Below, piece by piece: positions 11,666 to 25,000 of a stretch of DNA of 64,000 nucleotides. Below the pieces are notes generated by a model, which was not told where the DNA came from, ran no database searches, and saw nothing but the letters and a program-made list of their open reading frames with translations. Location: NCBI RefSeq assembly GCF_037975245.1, contig NC_092568.1, forward strand, positions 3,226,001-3,290,000, in the 5' to 3' direction. The translations under genes and the position numbers were made by a program. The DNA comes from Apostichopus japonicus. Lineage: Eukaryota; Echinodermata; Holothuroidea; Aspidochirotida; Stichopodidae. Every line of letters starts with the position of its first letter. The first letter of the stretch is position 1.

Positions 11666-13429
11666 CTCGACAAATATATTTAAAAGTACTCGTTATTTGG
11701 CGACCGTGACTAAAAATCTACTCGCCAAATTTCACTTGCCAGTAGGCCTATTGTTGTTCAAGTCTCCAAAGTACAGATCTGCAACATCAAATACTTTCTA
11801 TGAACAAAGGTAGGTAGTTAGGTAGATACGTAGTGCTACGTAATTGCGCATTGGAAAGTTATGTTTCTTTGCAGTATGAAATTTAACCTTTTCCCACCAA
11901 AAGTAAGTGTTGAACAAAGTAAAACATGTCGCAGAATCATAAATAAGCAGCTAGGCCTATGATAATGTCCTAAACAATTAAAAGTAAAACGCCTGTAAAA
12001 ACACCTACTAAGATAGCTTTGCTTCTGTTACATTATGGCTCCTATATTACTAGGTATATACTATATACAGTAGCTAGGTGTGCGCGAGTCCTAAGCCTAT
12101 GCAGTACCTTACTGCTACTTTGAACCGCTACTCGATTAGCGCGACTTCGTACATTTGCCCCGTTATTTATCTTGTCTTGTAGCTGCAGATTGAAGCGCGA
12201 AAAATATCGATATTACTCCATTACACTGCCTACATCAAAGCGATCTTTTACGCAATGGAAATCTGAGGTTGTAAAAGCATTTATCTTCCAAAAATCTTAG
12301 CAGCAACAACAGCAAACTTATCTCAAAACTCCTTAAATTGTTCTATCCTTTGCGAATTATGACTGATAGCAAGTAGGAAAATGCCTTAAGAAATAATTAA
12401 GGAGATGTTTTGCCATCTTAAGTGTATTGGTATTCTGACTGGTATTCTTCACGTTGTTGTATTAACGAACCCTATTCTACCCAACCGTTGCTGGCCTAGA
12501 CAACATAAAAATTGCTCATAGGCCTAGCCAGGTTTGTTCAAGTTGGCCCATAATCGTAAACGTGACGAAAGTCGAACGTTATTTTTAAGGCCTATGCTGA
12601 AACTAGTGGAAGGGCCTACACAAATTGAGATCAACAGCCTATCCAGACAAAAACTCGTGAACTCACTGCCAAACTAAGACAGTTTTACACAATTATTTCG
12701 CATTGAGATTGGTCATAGTCAAAAATCTAACTAGACGAACTGTTAAGTTTCATAAACGCTGCCTGGTCACAACGAAACTACATCCAACCTGACATAAATA
12801 CGATGAAAAACGTTCACTAGAACCGCTGTACTACAAAGAATATACCCTTTTGCACGCAAAGTAAGGCTTCCGAGCGGCACGTTGAAGCCAATGCAAATAT
12901 GTTCGAGTTTTCAGGTGACATACTCCTATTAGATTCTATATCCATCCGCCAGATTGTTCTCCTTCAGGAAAAGTGCCAAAAAGCAGCATGGGAACTATTT
13001 TTTTGACCTGTTATCAATCATGATCTACTTTTTCGTGGCTTGCATGTTGAAGAGCATGAATGGAAGTACATATAGTGAAAAAATTGGGTCCATTGAGGCA
13101 ATTTTAGACCCCTTTAGGCTTCCCATGAGCAGCTTACGAAAATTGTTTGCTACTGAGTGAAGAGGTTTGTTTACAAGTGGCGGAAACTTCCGGCTCTGAT
13201 AGCAAAAAATCTGCGTGGTCATGGTACGGAAAATTGATGGTGCCAACTCGTCAGCTATCCGGTGATGGGTAGCGTTTAGCTAATGAGAACTTCTATCTAG
13301 ACTTAGAGACCACATTACTTTTGTGATTTAGTGTGTAAAGGCAGTTGGGCTTTTAATGGGCGTATGCTACCTTCAGTTTTTAAGTTTTAGATTCTACGGA
13401 TGCCCATAAGCTCATTTCTAATTGCAAAT
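11666..13429. other. No gene seen
   Basis: No supported exon. The stretch at 12950-13260 looks different from its surroundings, with overlapping 68- and 73-codon frames on opposite strands, but I recognise neither. Confidence 0.45.
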
Positions 13430-14075
13430 ATCCTCCTATTAGTATGAGGCGTAACGCACATGTTATCTGATAGGCTGGTCTGTGGGAGATACGGTAGCTT
13501 ATAAAACAAGGTTTCCACAATTTGGCGTCTGCTGACTCCAACTGACCTTTGACCTCAATCAAATCTTTTACTGAACGTGTATCAACTACATACTAAATAT
13601 GACATTCGTCCAACCTTCCCTTCTTGAGTTATCGTGTTTAAAAGGTTTTCACAATTTGACCGCTAGTGACCCCATATGGACTTGGACCTCCACTATAAAC
13701 AATAGGGATCTTGAACTCAATGTGGTACTCCTTCACACGAAATATGAGATTAATCCAAGCTTTTCTTCTTGAGATACCGTGTTTACAAGGTTTACTCAAT
13801 TTGACCCCTTGTGACCCCAAATGACCTTTGATCTCCACAAAAAGACTATAAGCTTTTGCTCCTAAACGTGGTGCTCCTACTCACGAAATATGAGATTGGT
13901 CCAAGTTTACCTCCTTGAGATATCGTATTTACAAGGTTTTCACAATTTGGCCCCTGGTGACCCAAAATGACCTTTGATCTCCCCACAAAACAATAGGGTT
14001 CTTCTACTCAATGTGGTACTCATATATGATTGTTCCAAGCTTCCCTTCTGGAGATATCGTGTTTACAAGCGAGGC
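13430..14075 (+). repeat. Tandem cluster of the dispersed ~140-bp repeat (about five units)
   Basis: The module ATCGTGTTTACAAGG recurs near 13632, 13777, 13923 and 14056, with a diverged copy near 13490, at 133-146-bp spacing. Between them lie TTTGACCCCTGGTGACCCC, ATGACCTTTGATCTCC and CAATAGGGTTCTT. A perfect DR1-like TGACCTTTGACCT is at 13543-13555. Confidence 0.85.
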
Positions 14076-17000
14076 GTCACACACACACTCTCCTCTTGCA
14101 TGAATGCATAGGTTACGATTATCATCGAAACCAAAAACGAGCAACAGACCGAAAATAGAGGGAAAATAGAGGGCAGCATAGATTATCGATCACAGATAAT
14201 ATATGTGTTATCATATATATTTACATCTACTGCTTCGTGTGGATGGTACTTCACAATGGCAGTGGTAGGGTTGTGAAAGAGCGTATGCGGTTTTGTAGTA
14301 TTATAGTAGAGGAAACGAAAAGCGATTTGCAATACTGCGAAAGTTGGGGGGGGGGGGGCATCTTGGGCCACGTATCCCCTCCCTCCAAAAAGGTAAAGCA
14401 ATCAGACTTTCTACAACTGGCTTATATTAGGTAGCACAGGCTGAAGCTCACAAATGGTATTAAAATGACGATAAATGAATACGACAATACCATTTTGCAT
14501 ATCCCAAAAGAAGTTGTCAAAGTGGGAAAGGACCCCTGCCATTAGACCCCTGCATCGGTAAACAGTCAAAAGTTCAAATTTGGCAATACGGGTCTTAACA
14601 CACACATATAGGATTTAATAAGAAGAGCGTTCGGCTCAAGTTCTATAGCCGACTATATAGGTGTTATGAAGATACGGAGACAACCTGTTGTAATAATTGC
14701 GCACCCACCTATACCACTGTCTGTGTTTAGTATTATCCGTATCACACTTCACAAGCGTCATAGGTCATTTTTGTTCCGGTCAGCAAATCAAAATACCTAC
14801 AGATAATCCAGGTATGCCAATGACAATCAACTTAGTATGAAAGTACTTAATGCATGGACAAGTCTATTGAACAAACATCTCTACTTAATTTTGATATCCT
14901 GAGTTCACAAAGAGCCTTATTTTTTTTCAAAGTTCTAAGACTTTCGAGCTCCATCGTGAAATTAAGATGCGCTTTGTCAGTGTTAGCTTTCTTCAGATAT
15001 ATCTGTTAATCGGCACGACCATAAAGTCCATGATAATTTTGGCAAATATAAATCTAACTTAATTGCAGAATTAAAAGCAACCAATGGTATTACCGTGGTA
15101 AGGTATTGGAATATTGACAAAAAAAAAATCTGGGATATGGCCGATAAACGTCCTTATTTTGAACATGAGAGGTTAGGCAGGATCACTATTGACGGATTCG
15201 TTAGCTTTTTCGGTTTGTCGGAAACTCACGCAGTGTTTTGAAACATTATCCCAATCGTGGGGAACCTGGTCTTGCCAAGGCGATGGTCCAACCAACTAGG
15301 CGTGAATTAATGTTTGTCCGAAACAGAGATTTTGTAAATTGTCAACCCCCCCCTCTCCCCCACACACCCTGTTCATGCACAAAACATACGTAACAACACT
15401 ATTCGCTGATTAATTTTCATCTGACGAAAACAATCTTCGAGACTATTTTATTTTATTTGCAATTGGTTTTGAAAAACACTCTGTAGGATTCTTTTATCTG
15501 CAGACCAAACACGAAAGGTTTAGTAAACAGGACACGAGCGTCATAACAAAACTGATGGCGCTAGACTGTTTCCAATGGGATGTTTTTCGAGTAAGGCGGG
15601 TCTCGTTACCCGTCATTTTTCCGTTGTTCATTTCCCAAGTTTTAACAGCTTTTCATTTTGTGAAAGTCTACTCCTCTTGTTGAAGGCATAAAAAGGTGGG
15701 CCTGGGGAAATGGTGGGGTGGGGGGGGGGGCAGGGAATTGGATAGATAAAGAGACAAAACTCAAATAATAACAATACAGACATCTCTTATATGTGATAAT
15801 CTACTCACCCAAAAATTGGACAATCAATTCACTACAATTGCAAGAAACACTTGAAATGAAAATATGATTTAAAAAATTATTGTCCTCACTTTACAAATAC
15901 ACAATTATAAAGTGACTATTATAAACTCTTTTTTCGACCCTAGCCAAAAATCGACAAAAAAAGGGTCTACCGTATACAAACATCCGATTCCTTAACAAAA
16001 TTTGCGCAAATCGACATGAAAAACATTAAGACTTATTTATCATGACAATCGTTTTGGTTAGATTGGAGTTTCTGGAACATCTCTTTCCGATTTCTTTCAT
16101 CCCGTAATGTGCCTTTCTTTTATTTTAAATTATCTTAATTTCAATCCAATCACTTGAAATCTGAAAACCTCTTGCATGACAGAATCCTGTGACCCATTAC
16201 ACTACATTTTAATTTACAAAATCCATTTGCAATTAAATCTGTTACAAATTAAGACACTACTACAGAGCAGAGAATATGAGCAGCAATGCAACACCAGGTG
16301 GTTGACAGAGAGAGATAGCAAAGCCCTAGGCCCCTTAAAAATATATGGTGTACACTAGATTAATTAACCTATCCTCACACAGAAGGGATCCATCACAAGA
16401 AAAGAATGGCCTGGTCACAGTGAATGGATGCTAGCCGCACTCCCTTTAGGGCCCCTAAATAATCATTGGCCCAAGGATCCCATGTTTATAGCTATGCCAC
16501 AGGGGGGGGGGGATATATTTTAGATTTAGTGGTTTTTAGGCCAGCTTGACCAATAGGGTAGGGAGATGGGACCTACTGTCATCCCACCCCATTCCCTCCA
16601 CCACATACCTTGGTTACATCATTGTTAGCTATGGTGCTGTTATATCTCATTTTACTTTCATCTTGACCAAACAGAACAAGAAGAATTGGTTTCTACTAAC
16701 ACAACTAACCAGATAGAAAAGAAAAAACCCAACTATCTGAAGAATTGGTACCAGAAAAATCTCAAAAACTTGTAACTTACACATTACAAAGAACATTATT
16801 TAACTTTATATTAAATCTCAATTTCAGTAGCTTCAGCAACCGTATGACAACATTACACAGGGCATGAGGGTTCCAGTTCATAAAACACTGACATTTTACA
16901 AATCAACGTATTTTTTTGCAAATGGCGGTTTGTACTCAAACATATATTGCACCCGGGCGATAGATGTAAACAAACCACATATTGTAAACACAGCTTCATT

Positions 17001-19199
17001 GCACCCTGCGGTATATTTACCATATATCGTTTTTGTCCACTATTGCTAACAGTATATAGAGATATACTTACAAACCAGCAATAAGTCTCAAATTTCTGAT
17101 AAGATAGGGTTGTACAGCTGGGATATGGTCATCATGTCGGAAACATCCTACCTGGATCATCAATGGGTTCAAAATCCTATTCTAGATAGCAATTTCTTTG
17201 CTCTTGCAACATACTTTATAATAATTTTTCAATTCAATTGTTCTGTTGTTTGGTTCATTTAAAGTTACAATCTATGAGGCTAGAGCCATAGATTTTTTGA
17301 TGAAACTAACTCCCTCCACCTGCCTGACTAACACCCCCCCCCCCCATAAGAAACAAACCCTTACTTGCACATGTTTGATAATCAATAGACACTGATTTGT
17401 GATCCAAACAGAGAAAAAATAACATTCCATTGTCCAAGCAATTTGGTTTTACTTTCAGAGTGTTACATTCATAAACCTGTGAAAAACACCAGTGCTTGAG
17501 ACTTTGTGAATTAATTAACATGAATACACTTAAAATGCCACTTCATGCCAATATAAATCAAAAGTTATTTATTTTTTTGTAATACTTAACTGCCTTCAGC
17601 CAGACAACGACATACATCCCAGTTAGTTCTGATAGCTAAATTATCAGTCCTCCTTCATTGTTTTAAAAGTTAATCAGCAATTATTGAGCCTCATCACACA
17701 GGTTAAGTAACAATGAGAAGTAATACAAACCATCATGTAATAAGTTAGATGATCAAATATTTCAAGAAGTGATTAAAAAAAAATGAAAGAAAAACATGTG
17801 TTCCCCATCAAATGGCAAACCAACTAGAAAGCTAGAAACTCAGAGGCCCTGTTATATCTGTTAGTGTTTTGTCATAGGGACACAAGGAGGTGCAATCTGT
17901 TAGTTCACAATCGTTTCTCTCTCTCATCATATTGTCACATTCTGTTGTCTTTTTGGTATTTGCTAGATAATTGAACGCCTTTTCATAAATATTTGCTTTT
18001 TATACCGGTTTGAATGAATGTTTTAAAAAAAAAAAAAAAAATTAAAGGAAGTTAAGCATTCTTTTCTATTGTAATCAGTGCCAATATTTTATTATCTTAA
18101 AAACTGAAGTTTGCACATTTTTTGTCTGAATTTTGGTACAATCTTGGAGTACCAGTACAAGACCGATGGAAGAAAGAAGGTAAGAGTAATTGAACACATT
18201 GATTAGAGCTTTATATCCTGAAATCGCCTCAGCAGCATCACAGGAAGTTTGATATGAGTTTTCTGTGTTTATTTCTTGAAAAATTGCATAGTGTACCTGA
18301 TAATTCAAAACATGATCACAGGGTACAAAACTATGAAATCAGACATGTTTGAGATTAGTATGAGAAATGTTTGCAATGCAAGTTTTTTTTTAAAAATACG
18401 GCAAGCAGACCATTCTCATAGCTGATGCTTTCTTGCTGAGCCATAACCACATGAGGTTTGGCATGCGTCACCGACATATCTCTCTCCAGCCGTGACTCTG
18501 ATTGAAATAAGCTAGTTCTAGAATATTCCAAAGAGATTTCTGATCACCAAGTATGTGATAAGTTGACTGAATACTTAATAGAAGAACAATGAATTATTAA
18601 CAAATTAACTTTTTTATTAATAAACTTTCAAAGAAATGTTTGTGGGCGGTTCATCAAATAGAATACTAAGAATTGATTTACATATGCATGAATACATAAC
18701 TGAATGTTCAGTGCCTGTACATTAATGATAAATGTATCTAGTCCAATGAGCAGGATCATTGGAAATACCAACAGAGACATATCCTACTCTTAAGTAATGT
18801 TTCCTTGCTGGTATGAATAAGTCACATTAACAACTGTTGTTACAGGTAGCACCCAGTTTGGGACAGTGTTTTATATACTGTACTTTCAAATCAGGCTTTA
18901 ACATCCTTGTATTGACAGCATGAATATTCAACATCTATCCGAGTATGGTTCAGAACTGTTCAAGCTAACTAATTAAACTGAGGAGCAACATGAGAGTACC
19001 TTATGTGAGTGGTGATACCAGCATCAGAAAATTGTCCCAAATGGCTACCCATAGCAGCTTGAAAGGATATATAAACTTAGAAAGTGTATTTCCATGAACA
19101 AAAGAACACACTTCCTATGCAAATACTCTTCACAAACAAGAACCTTTCCAATAAATGCTGATGTGTCAATAGTTGAGTGGTTACTATATGAATACTGGT
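14076..19199. other. Intergenic, no gene seen
   Basis: About 5 kb without supported exons. Contains poly(G) runs at 14346-14358, 15720-15730 and 16502-16512 and poly(C) at 17334-17345. Open frames are 60-77 codons and domain-free. Confidence 0.5.
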
Positions 19200-19880
19200 A
19201 ACAAAATTCATTTATTCACCCAGTTTGGGAAACCTACTGCCAGATTCTGCTCAAGAGGCACACAAATTGACAGAACGAATAATAGTTTGAATATCTTGTT
19301 TCTGTCAATAAAAGGTAACTGTTCACACCGTCAGTTCGAGTGCTCTCAACATGATACGGTGGGCAGACAGTTAAGCCAGGAATCAAGTCTAAATCAACAA
19401 AAGAGCAAATCCAGAGATTTATAATTATTAGCTATCATAAAAATTAAATATTGAGATGTAGATGTGTTTGAATTAATTGCTGGTTTCCTCAAGGTACTTG
19501 GGATGACACTTCTGTAACATATGGCAGATTAACTCAGAGCCTTGTATAAGGAGTGAAAAAAAAACTGATGATTATCCAAGAATAATGTAAAAATTGTATG
19601 ACGAGTGCAAAATAATTTGTGCTTCTAGAACGAACCTTCATGCTAACGTTAGAACGAGAGTCATTTGTCTTTTCAAGACATTGTGAGAGCGACTACATTA
19701 ATTTCAATTTTAACGCTGTGTAAATTAATGCATTTTTTCAACCTTTCTAGAAAAACCATGTTTAAAAAAAAAAATCAGAAATAGCACACCAAATATAATG
19801 TAAGTTGTTTACATGAAGTTTAGTTCTGAAGTTTGCACGATTACCTCTATCACTTGTCAACCCTTCTAGCGGCTACCCGC

Positions 19881-19910
19881 TTCCCCTCCCTCCCTCCCTC
19901 CCTCCCTCCC
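19881..19910. repeat. (CCCT)n microsatellite
   Basis: Roughly six to seven CCCT units preceding a C-rich stretch, downstream of the ASPP stop codon. Confidence 0.85.
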
Positions 19911-20159
19911 AACCACCCCTCTCCCCACCAACCCACTTACTTCATGCCAAATTGATTTGAATAAATATGTGTTGAGAAAAGTATGGGAACAAAACTGATG
20001 TCACCTGTGGGAGTGAATAATCAATGTTTGTTAGCATACCAATAATTTCTGAACATTAAATAAATACTCCAAACTATATGATTTGTCTTTGGAGACAATT
20101 GGACAGAAAATAAGCAAAACAATTCTAAAAGTTGTATAAATGAATCACCGAGACTGTAA

Positions 20160-20178
20160 AAATGCTGCAGCAGCATTT
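20160..20178. repeat. Perfect inverted repeat, 9-bp arms
   Basis: AAATGCTGC-A-GCAGCATTT followed by a T run, immediately before the 25-bp tandem repeat. If transcribed within the 3' UTR it could fold, but no function is shown. Confidence 0.6.
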
Positions 20179-20182
20179 TTTT

Positions 20183-20307
20183 AACATCTGAAAAGTTTCA
20201 TTTTGTTAACATCTGAAAAGTTTCAATATTTTAACATCTGAAAAGTTTCATTTTTTTAACATCTGAGAAGAATAATTTTTATAACATCTGAAAAGTTTCA
20301 TTCTTTT
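20183..20307. repeat. 25-bp tandem repeat, five units
   Basis: AACATCTGAAAAGTTTCATT plus a T-rich spacer recurs at 20183, 20208, 20233, 20258 and 20283, exactly 25 bp apart. The fourth unit is diverged after the first nine bases. Confidence 0.92.
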
Positions 20308-21329
20308 ACAAAGCTATTAATCCCACAATTGCTACCACAGTTTACTCCAAGGCTGCGCCCTCTTCAGTTTCAAATTTGGCGGTAACTTTGTTAACTGCAT
20401 ATTGTTAATATTTGACAAAATGCCAATTACCCCAGAGTCTTTAAAAATTTGTATCCGCAAAGCCTTTTTCAAAACAAAGCCTTTCCAAATCTGTCATTAT
20501 TTAGTGTACTATCTGTCTAATAGTAGCATTATCAAAAAACAATGAAACAGGATTGATGCCCAATTATTTCATCTGAGAAAAAAACAAAAGAAGCAAGCTA
20601 TAAGGAGTAAAATATGAAGAAAGAAAAAAGAGAGATAGAAAAATGAAAAGAAATTAGTACCGTGTAAAAAATCCCCCCCAATTATATAATACCCTTTGGA
20701 TAACACGGTTAAGAAAGTCCAATCTAAAGTACACCCTTGGCAGGGATTTGCATCAAACTACATCCATCAACGCACACTTCAGCCATGCTTTTACACAAAA
20801 TGTTAGTACAGAATTAATCTTAAAAGCTTAATCAAGGAGTACAAAAATAAGGATATTTTAAAAAGAATACACATTTCTCTTTTTTACAAAAGGAGAGCTT
20901 TTTTTTTATGTACAAAAGTCGAGCTTGGTCATCACCCATGACAACGAGAATATTGGATAAACTTTTTTTTTCTTGCTAAATTTTTGGTACAAATAGAAAC
21001 GAAAAGGGAGGAGGGCCGTTTGGTAGGTAACAGCTGATTTATGTTTGTCGCCAATTTGGTTGACAGAGAAAATCAATGATTTATGTAGTCCGATGTCCAT
21101 GTGGAATTGTATCTTCTTACAATCTATGAACTGCCATCTTGAAAGCAAACTTAAGCACTGCACAGGCTGTTTGTATCTACAAGCTCATGAGATTTTCATC
21201 TCTTTCAAGATGCAAATTCCTTTTTAAAATGATTCCGACAAAGCTGCTTTCCACGTCTTTGTAGATATCTTCCGCACAGGAATTGCGATGCTGGTCCCAG
21301 AGTCGGCAGCACGATAACGACAGTTAACA

Positions 21330-21362
21330 TCAATTGAAAAGCGGTTTGACCCTTGGATACAT
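21330..21362 (-). CDS. PPP1R13B/TP53BP2: ASPP coding exon 11: C-terminal tail and stop
   Basis: 33 coding nt after acceptor [19 protein letters not shown] then TGA (21330-21332). Joined in phase 0 to ...PRNLVA it gives PRNLVAMYPRVKP, the expected equivalent of ASPP2 PRNLLGLYPRIKP. Too short to be noticed without the family alignment; it fixes the end of the protein. Confidence 0.9.
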   Translation of the reverse strand: MYPRVKPLFN

Positions 21363-21994
21363 CTAAATGAGGAAAATGAAGTGAATAATTAAATTTTAAA
21401 CAGGGACATATTCTGCATTTCAATGATATAAATTTTTGAAAAATACCTGAAAAATGCTGACAAAATGTTTGGTCCAGACCTTAACTCAAGTACCACACTG
21501 CTAGTACTCTTGGGATGCTAAAAAATGGAGTGGGTTCATTGCTTTTCCTGTCTTTACCCTCACAAAACTGACTTCTGCCGTACAACTTATGATACTAATT
21601 ATTATTTTCTTTACCATTGTTTACTTGTTACATCACCCTATTGAATTATGCATTCATGCAAATTTGGAAGCAAACTCTTAACTGCTGCTGCTGTTGCACC
21701 AGTAAGACTTACAGCGACTAGATTTCTGGGAATGTATCCCTCCCGTCCATCCTTGCTCGCCCACCACCACTCCGTCTCATCCTCATCTCCTTTCTTCAAC
21801 ACCTTCATCTGATCTCCATCTTTAAAGCTTAGCTCGTCTTCTTTTTCAGCCTCGTACGTGTAGACGCCAAACACCGTACCGCTGTTGACCACCCCCATCT
21901 TCTCTTGAATATCTAAGGAGAAGCATGAAAATGTTTAGCTTAGATGGTAACTAAATAATTTTGATTGTATCAATGTTTTGATAGATTGCATACA

Positions 21995-22031
<37 letters not shown>

Positions 22032-25000
22032 GGATGTGTGGGGGTGATGAAACTTCCAGACAAAGAGTAAAGGACTGCTTAGTATTTTATATCCTTATCT
22101 GTGTCAAGAATCTCCAGACATCATATAACAGAGTAAATCAGGATCCAGACTCCATATCTCAGAACAACTTTGTTCAAAGATTATATCGGTACAAATAACA
22201 AAAACAAAGTATTGGTTAAACAACTTCTAATTAGAAAGAGCAACATATAAGCTGTCCCATACATAATACAGACAGATCACAAACTTACACAACCTGTTGA
22301 AGTAACCCCGCAAAAATCATAACACAAGATTTGAGTCCAACTTGACCATTCGTAAAAGTAACTTACTTGTTTCACTACTTCTTCTATCCGGAAGTAAATT
22401 TATGGTGTGTGCCAATGCATTAACGACAATATCATTCACATTAAAAATTTTGACACCGACAGAATATAAATTTTTCCAACATGGAGTACTTGTGTTCTTG
22501 TATGTAGAACACTGATTGGAAAGCCTTCCATGCATAACAATGCATGCTTTTCTAACTATACAGCATAATGATTTATTTTTCATTGCATAATATAATCATA
22601 ATTTCCAGTCCCTACCATTTAAATATTCAAAACAACCAAGGTAGCCGTCTTCCTCCTTCTCGCATTTCTCAGCAGGCGACTCCTTGTCGCTGATCGTGGT
22701 AGCAAAAACGCAACCACCTCGCTCCACCAATGCCCTCACCATCTTCAAATTGTTACACGATGCAGCACAATGTAAGGGTGTCCTGGAAAATAAAAAAGAC
22801 CAGTTTATCAAACTATAAACATTACAGAGAACAAAAATTGTCCCTCATTTTATCTGCTCTGGCTATATTTATATTTTGTCTATATTTTTAAATCTTGTTT
22901 TTAAGATTACAGAAATGCTATCATCGTGAGAATAAAGTCAAAACAAAAAAGAAAATGATGGTAAAAGATTTAATTTCCTAAAGACACTTAGACATAACAT
23001 ATTGAACAGAATGGCTGCCTCCTTGGGTATGACTTTCAAATACTGACAATTCCCAAATGGAATTATTTCATAAGTTTTAGATAAAAGTTGCTCATTGTTC
23101 ACAACTCTCACTATATGTCAAGTATGGTAAAGACGATGGTTGGGATTTAAACGTTTTGAAACTTTTGTTAATAATGAATTATTAATTAAACTACTTGGCT
23201 GAGTCAATTTTCAGCCATTTGCATGACTTTTTTTCTCTTCATTTTTTATTTTTACAAGATAAAGTGAAATCCTATCCATGACTCAACTTCCAATCTTTAA
23301 TATTATGATGTTTGCTTATGTCAACAATCTTTTTAAACAAAACCTACATATTGGAAATGAGTGACTGACAATTTCAGCCCATCTGGAGTAACCAATAGAT
23401 GGAGATAAAATTCCATCTTTATTGCTGACAATATGAATTTATTCCATACTAATTTGATGTATGAATAATTCTTCTCTATTAAGTTTTTTTCCCCTATGAA
23501 TTTGTCATAATTTTATTCCCTTCTTTCCCTCCTCCCACTTCTTTGTGATGCATTTAATTCCTGTTTGGTTTGTCTCTTGCACATTTTCTCACAAACTTTA
23601 AATAAATTATTTGCAGTAAAAGCCATTAAAGATCATTCTAAAGTTTGGAGTGGCTTGTCAGTTTTCTGCATGTACCAGAATGAATCGCCTACGATTTACC
23701 TTCAGGGAACAGCGTAGAGTTATGCACAAGAATTTAGCGAAACTAATCAAAATGTCAAATTTCTTGAATTATGGACAGATTTTGCATTAAGCAGGTTTTA
23801 ATCATGAGAACTATCTCATTGATCAATCTCATGTTGGATAAATGTAGGCACATAGAAACTAACAGAAGTTATCAAACTTTTATAGGTATTTCAGAGTGTG
23901 CAGGGGCGGTGGGAGGGGGGTTATCTTACCATCCATCGCTGTCGGGAGAATTAACATCCACACCAAATAGGATCAAAAAGTTGACAATCTTAGAATGGTT
24001 TGCGCAGATGGCATTATGTAGAGCTGTTATGCCTTCATCATTTGCATCACTTGGATTGGGAACCTGCGGAGATAGATATGTAAGACGTTTAAGTAAAAAC
24101 ATGGAAATCATTCTCTCTGAAGATGCTTTGCATGCAAATACCAAATGCTTTTGCAAATATATATATACATAAATACATATATATGGGGGGGATGGCAAGG
24201 GGGGGGAGGAATAGTATGTAAAGAGAGATTTCTCTGTATCAAACAGCAATGCCAAGTGATGGATCATACCTCTCCCAACCGCCTAGAGACATCCCAATCC
24301 ACAGTCTCAAACATTTTCCTTGACTTACCTCTTGAATGATCCGTCTGACTTGATCATATTCCCCTTCCAACGATGCATCCAGCAGTAAGGCCAGTGGATC
24401 AAACCTGACCCGGACACCTTTCCTTCTAGACTTGCCTTCCCTCTTGAGAATGCCGTGGGGTCCGGCCCTGGTTGTGGACTGTGAGAGTATAGGAGACTGG
24501 GACAGCATGGCTAGGGCCTCTTTGTATTGCTTGTGAGTCAGAATGGCATCGTTGCTGTACTCACCGCCTTCGGTGGCGCCCTTGCCTTCCTTCTCTATTC
24601 CCTCCGAGCCGGAATCTGAGGGCGTTTTCTCGGGCTCCTCTTTCAAGCTCAGATTTCCTTTGGCCTTTCCGGTCTGCTGGAATAACTTATCCCGATACTC
24701 TGACCTCATGAAGGAGAAGTTCTCATCTTTACTCTCCGTAAACGATATTCGCTTCTTCAACGGGCGGGGCATGTTCTGGAGTCGATCTGTATCCTTGTAA
24801 TATTGATGAATCACCAGGGTAGGGTCATGAATTGGACTAGCCGGTCTATCTGCCGATATAGCTGCCATAGTGCCATCATCTGTTTGTGAATGCTCGCTGA
24901 TTTCGGAGTCGTATCCGTGGGAATCATCTGTGGGCCTATTGACGCCGTTGCTATTATAAATTCCGACTGTCGCTGGCGAATGTTGGTGAAATATCTGCCG

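Larger units (their letters stand above)
19200..21329 (-). other. Probable ASPP 3' UTR and downstream flank
   Basis: Region just past the TGA. No canonical AATAAA on the minus strand was found by eye between the stop and about 19211-19216; nearer CATAAA variants sit near 20908 and 21040. The 3' UTR end is therefore unresolved. The stretch also holds a (CCCT)n run and a 25-bp tandem repeat listed separately, and no other coding signal. Confidence 0.4.

Noticed and set aside
21638-21712. Read-through C-terminus after the SH3 domain (VSLTG...)
   Set aside because: Begins exactly at a consensus GTAAGT donor, and a downstream exon supplies the conserved YPRVKP tail in frame.
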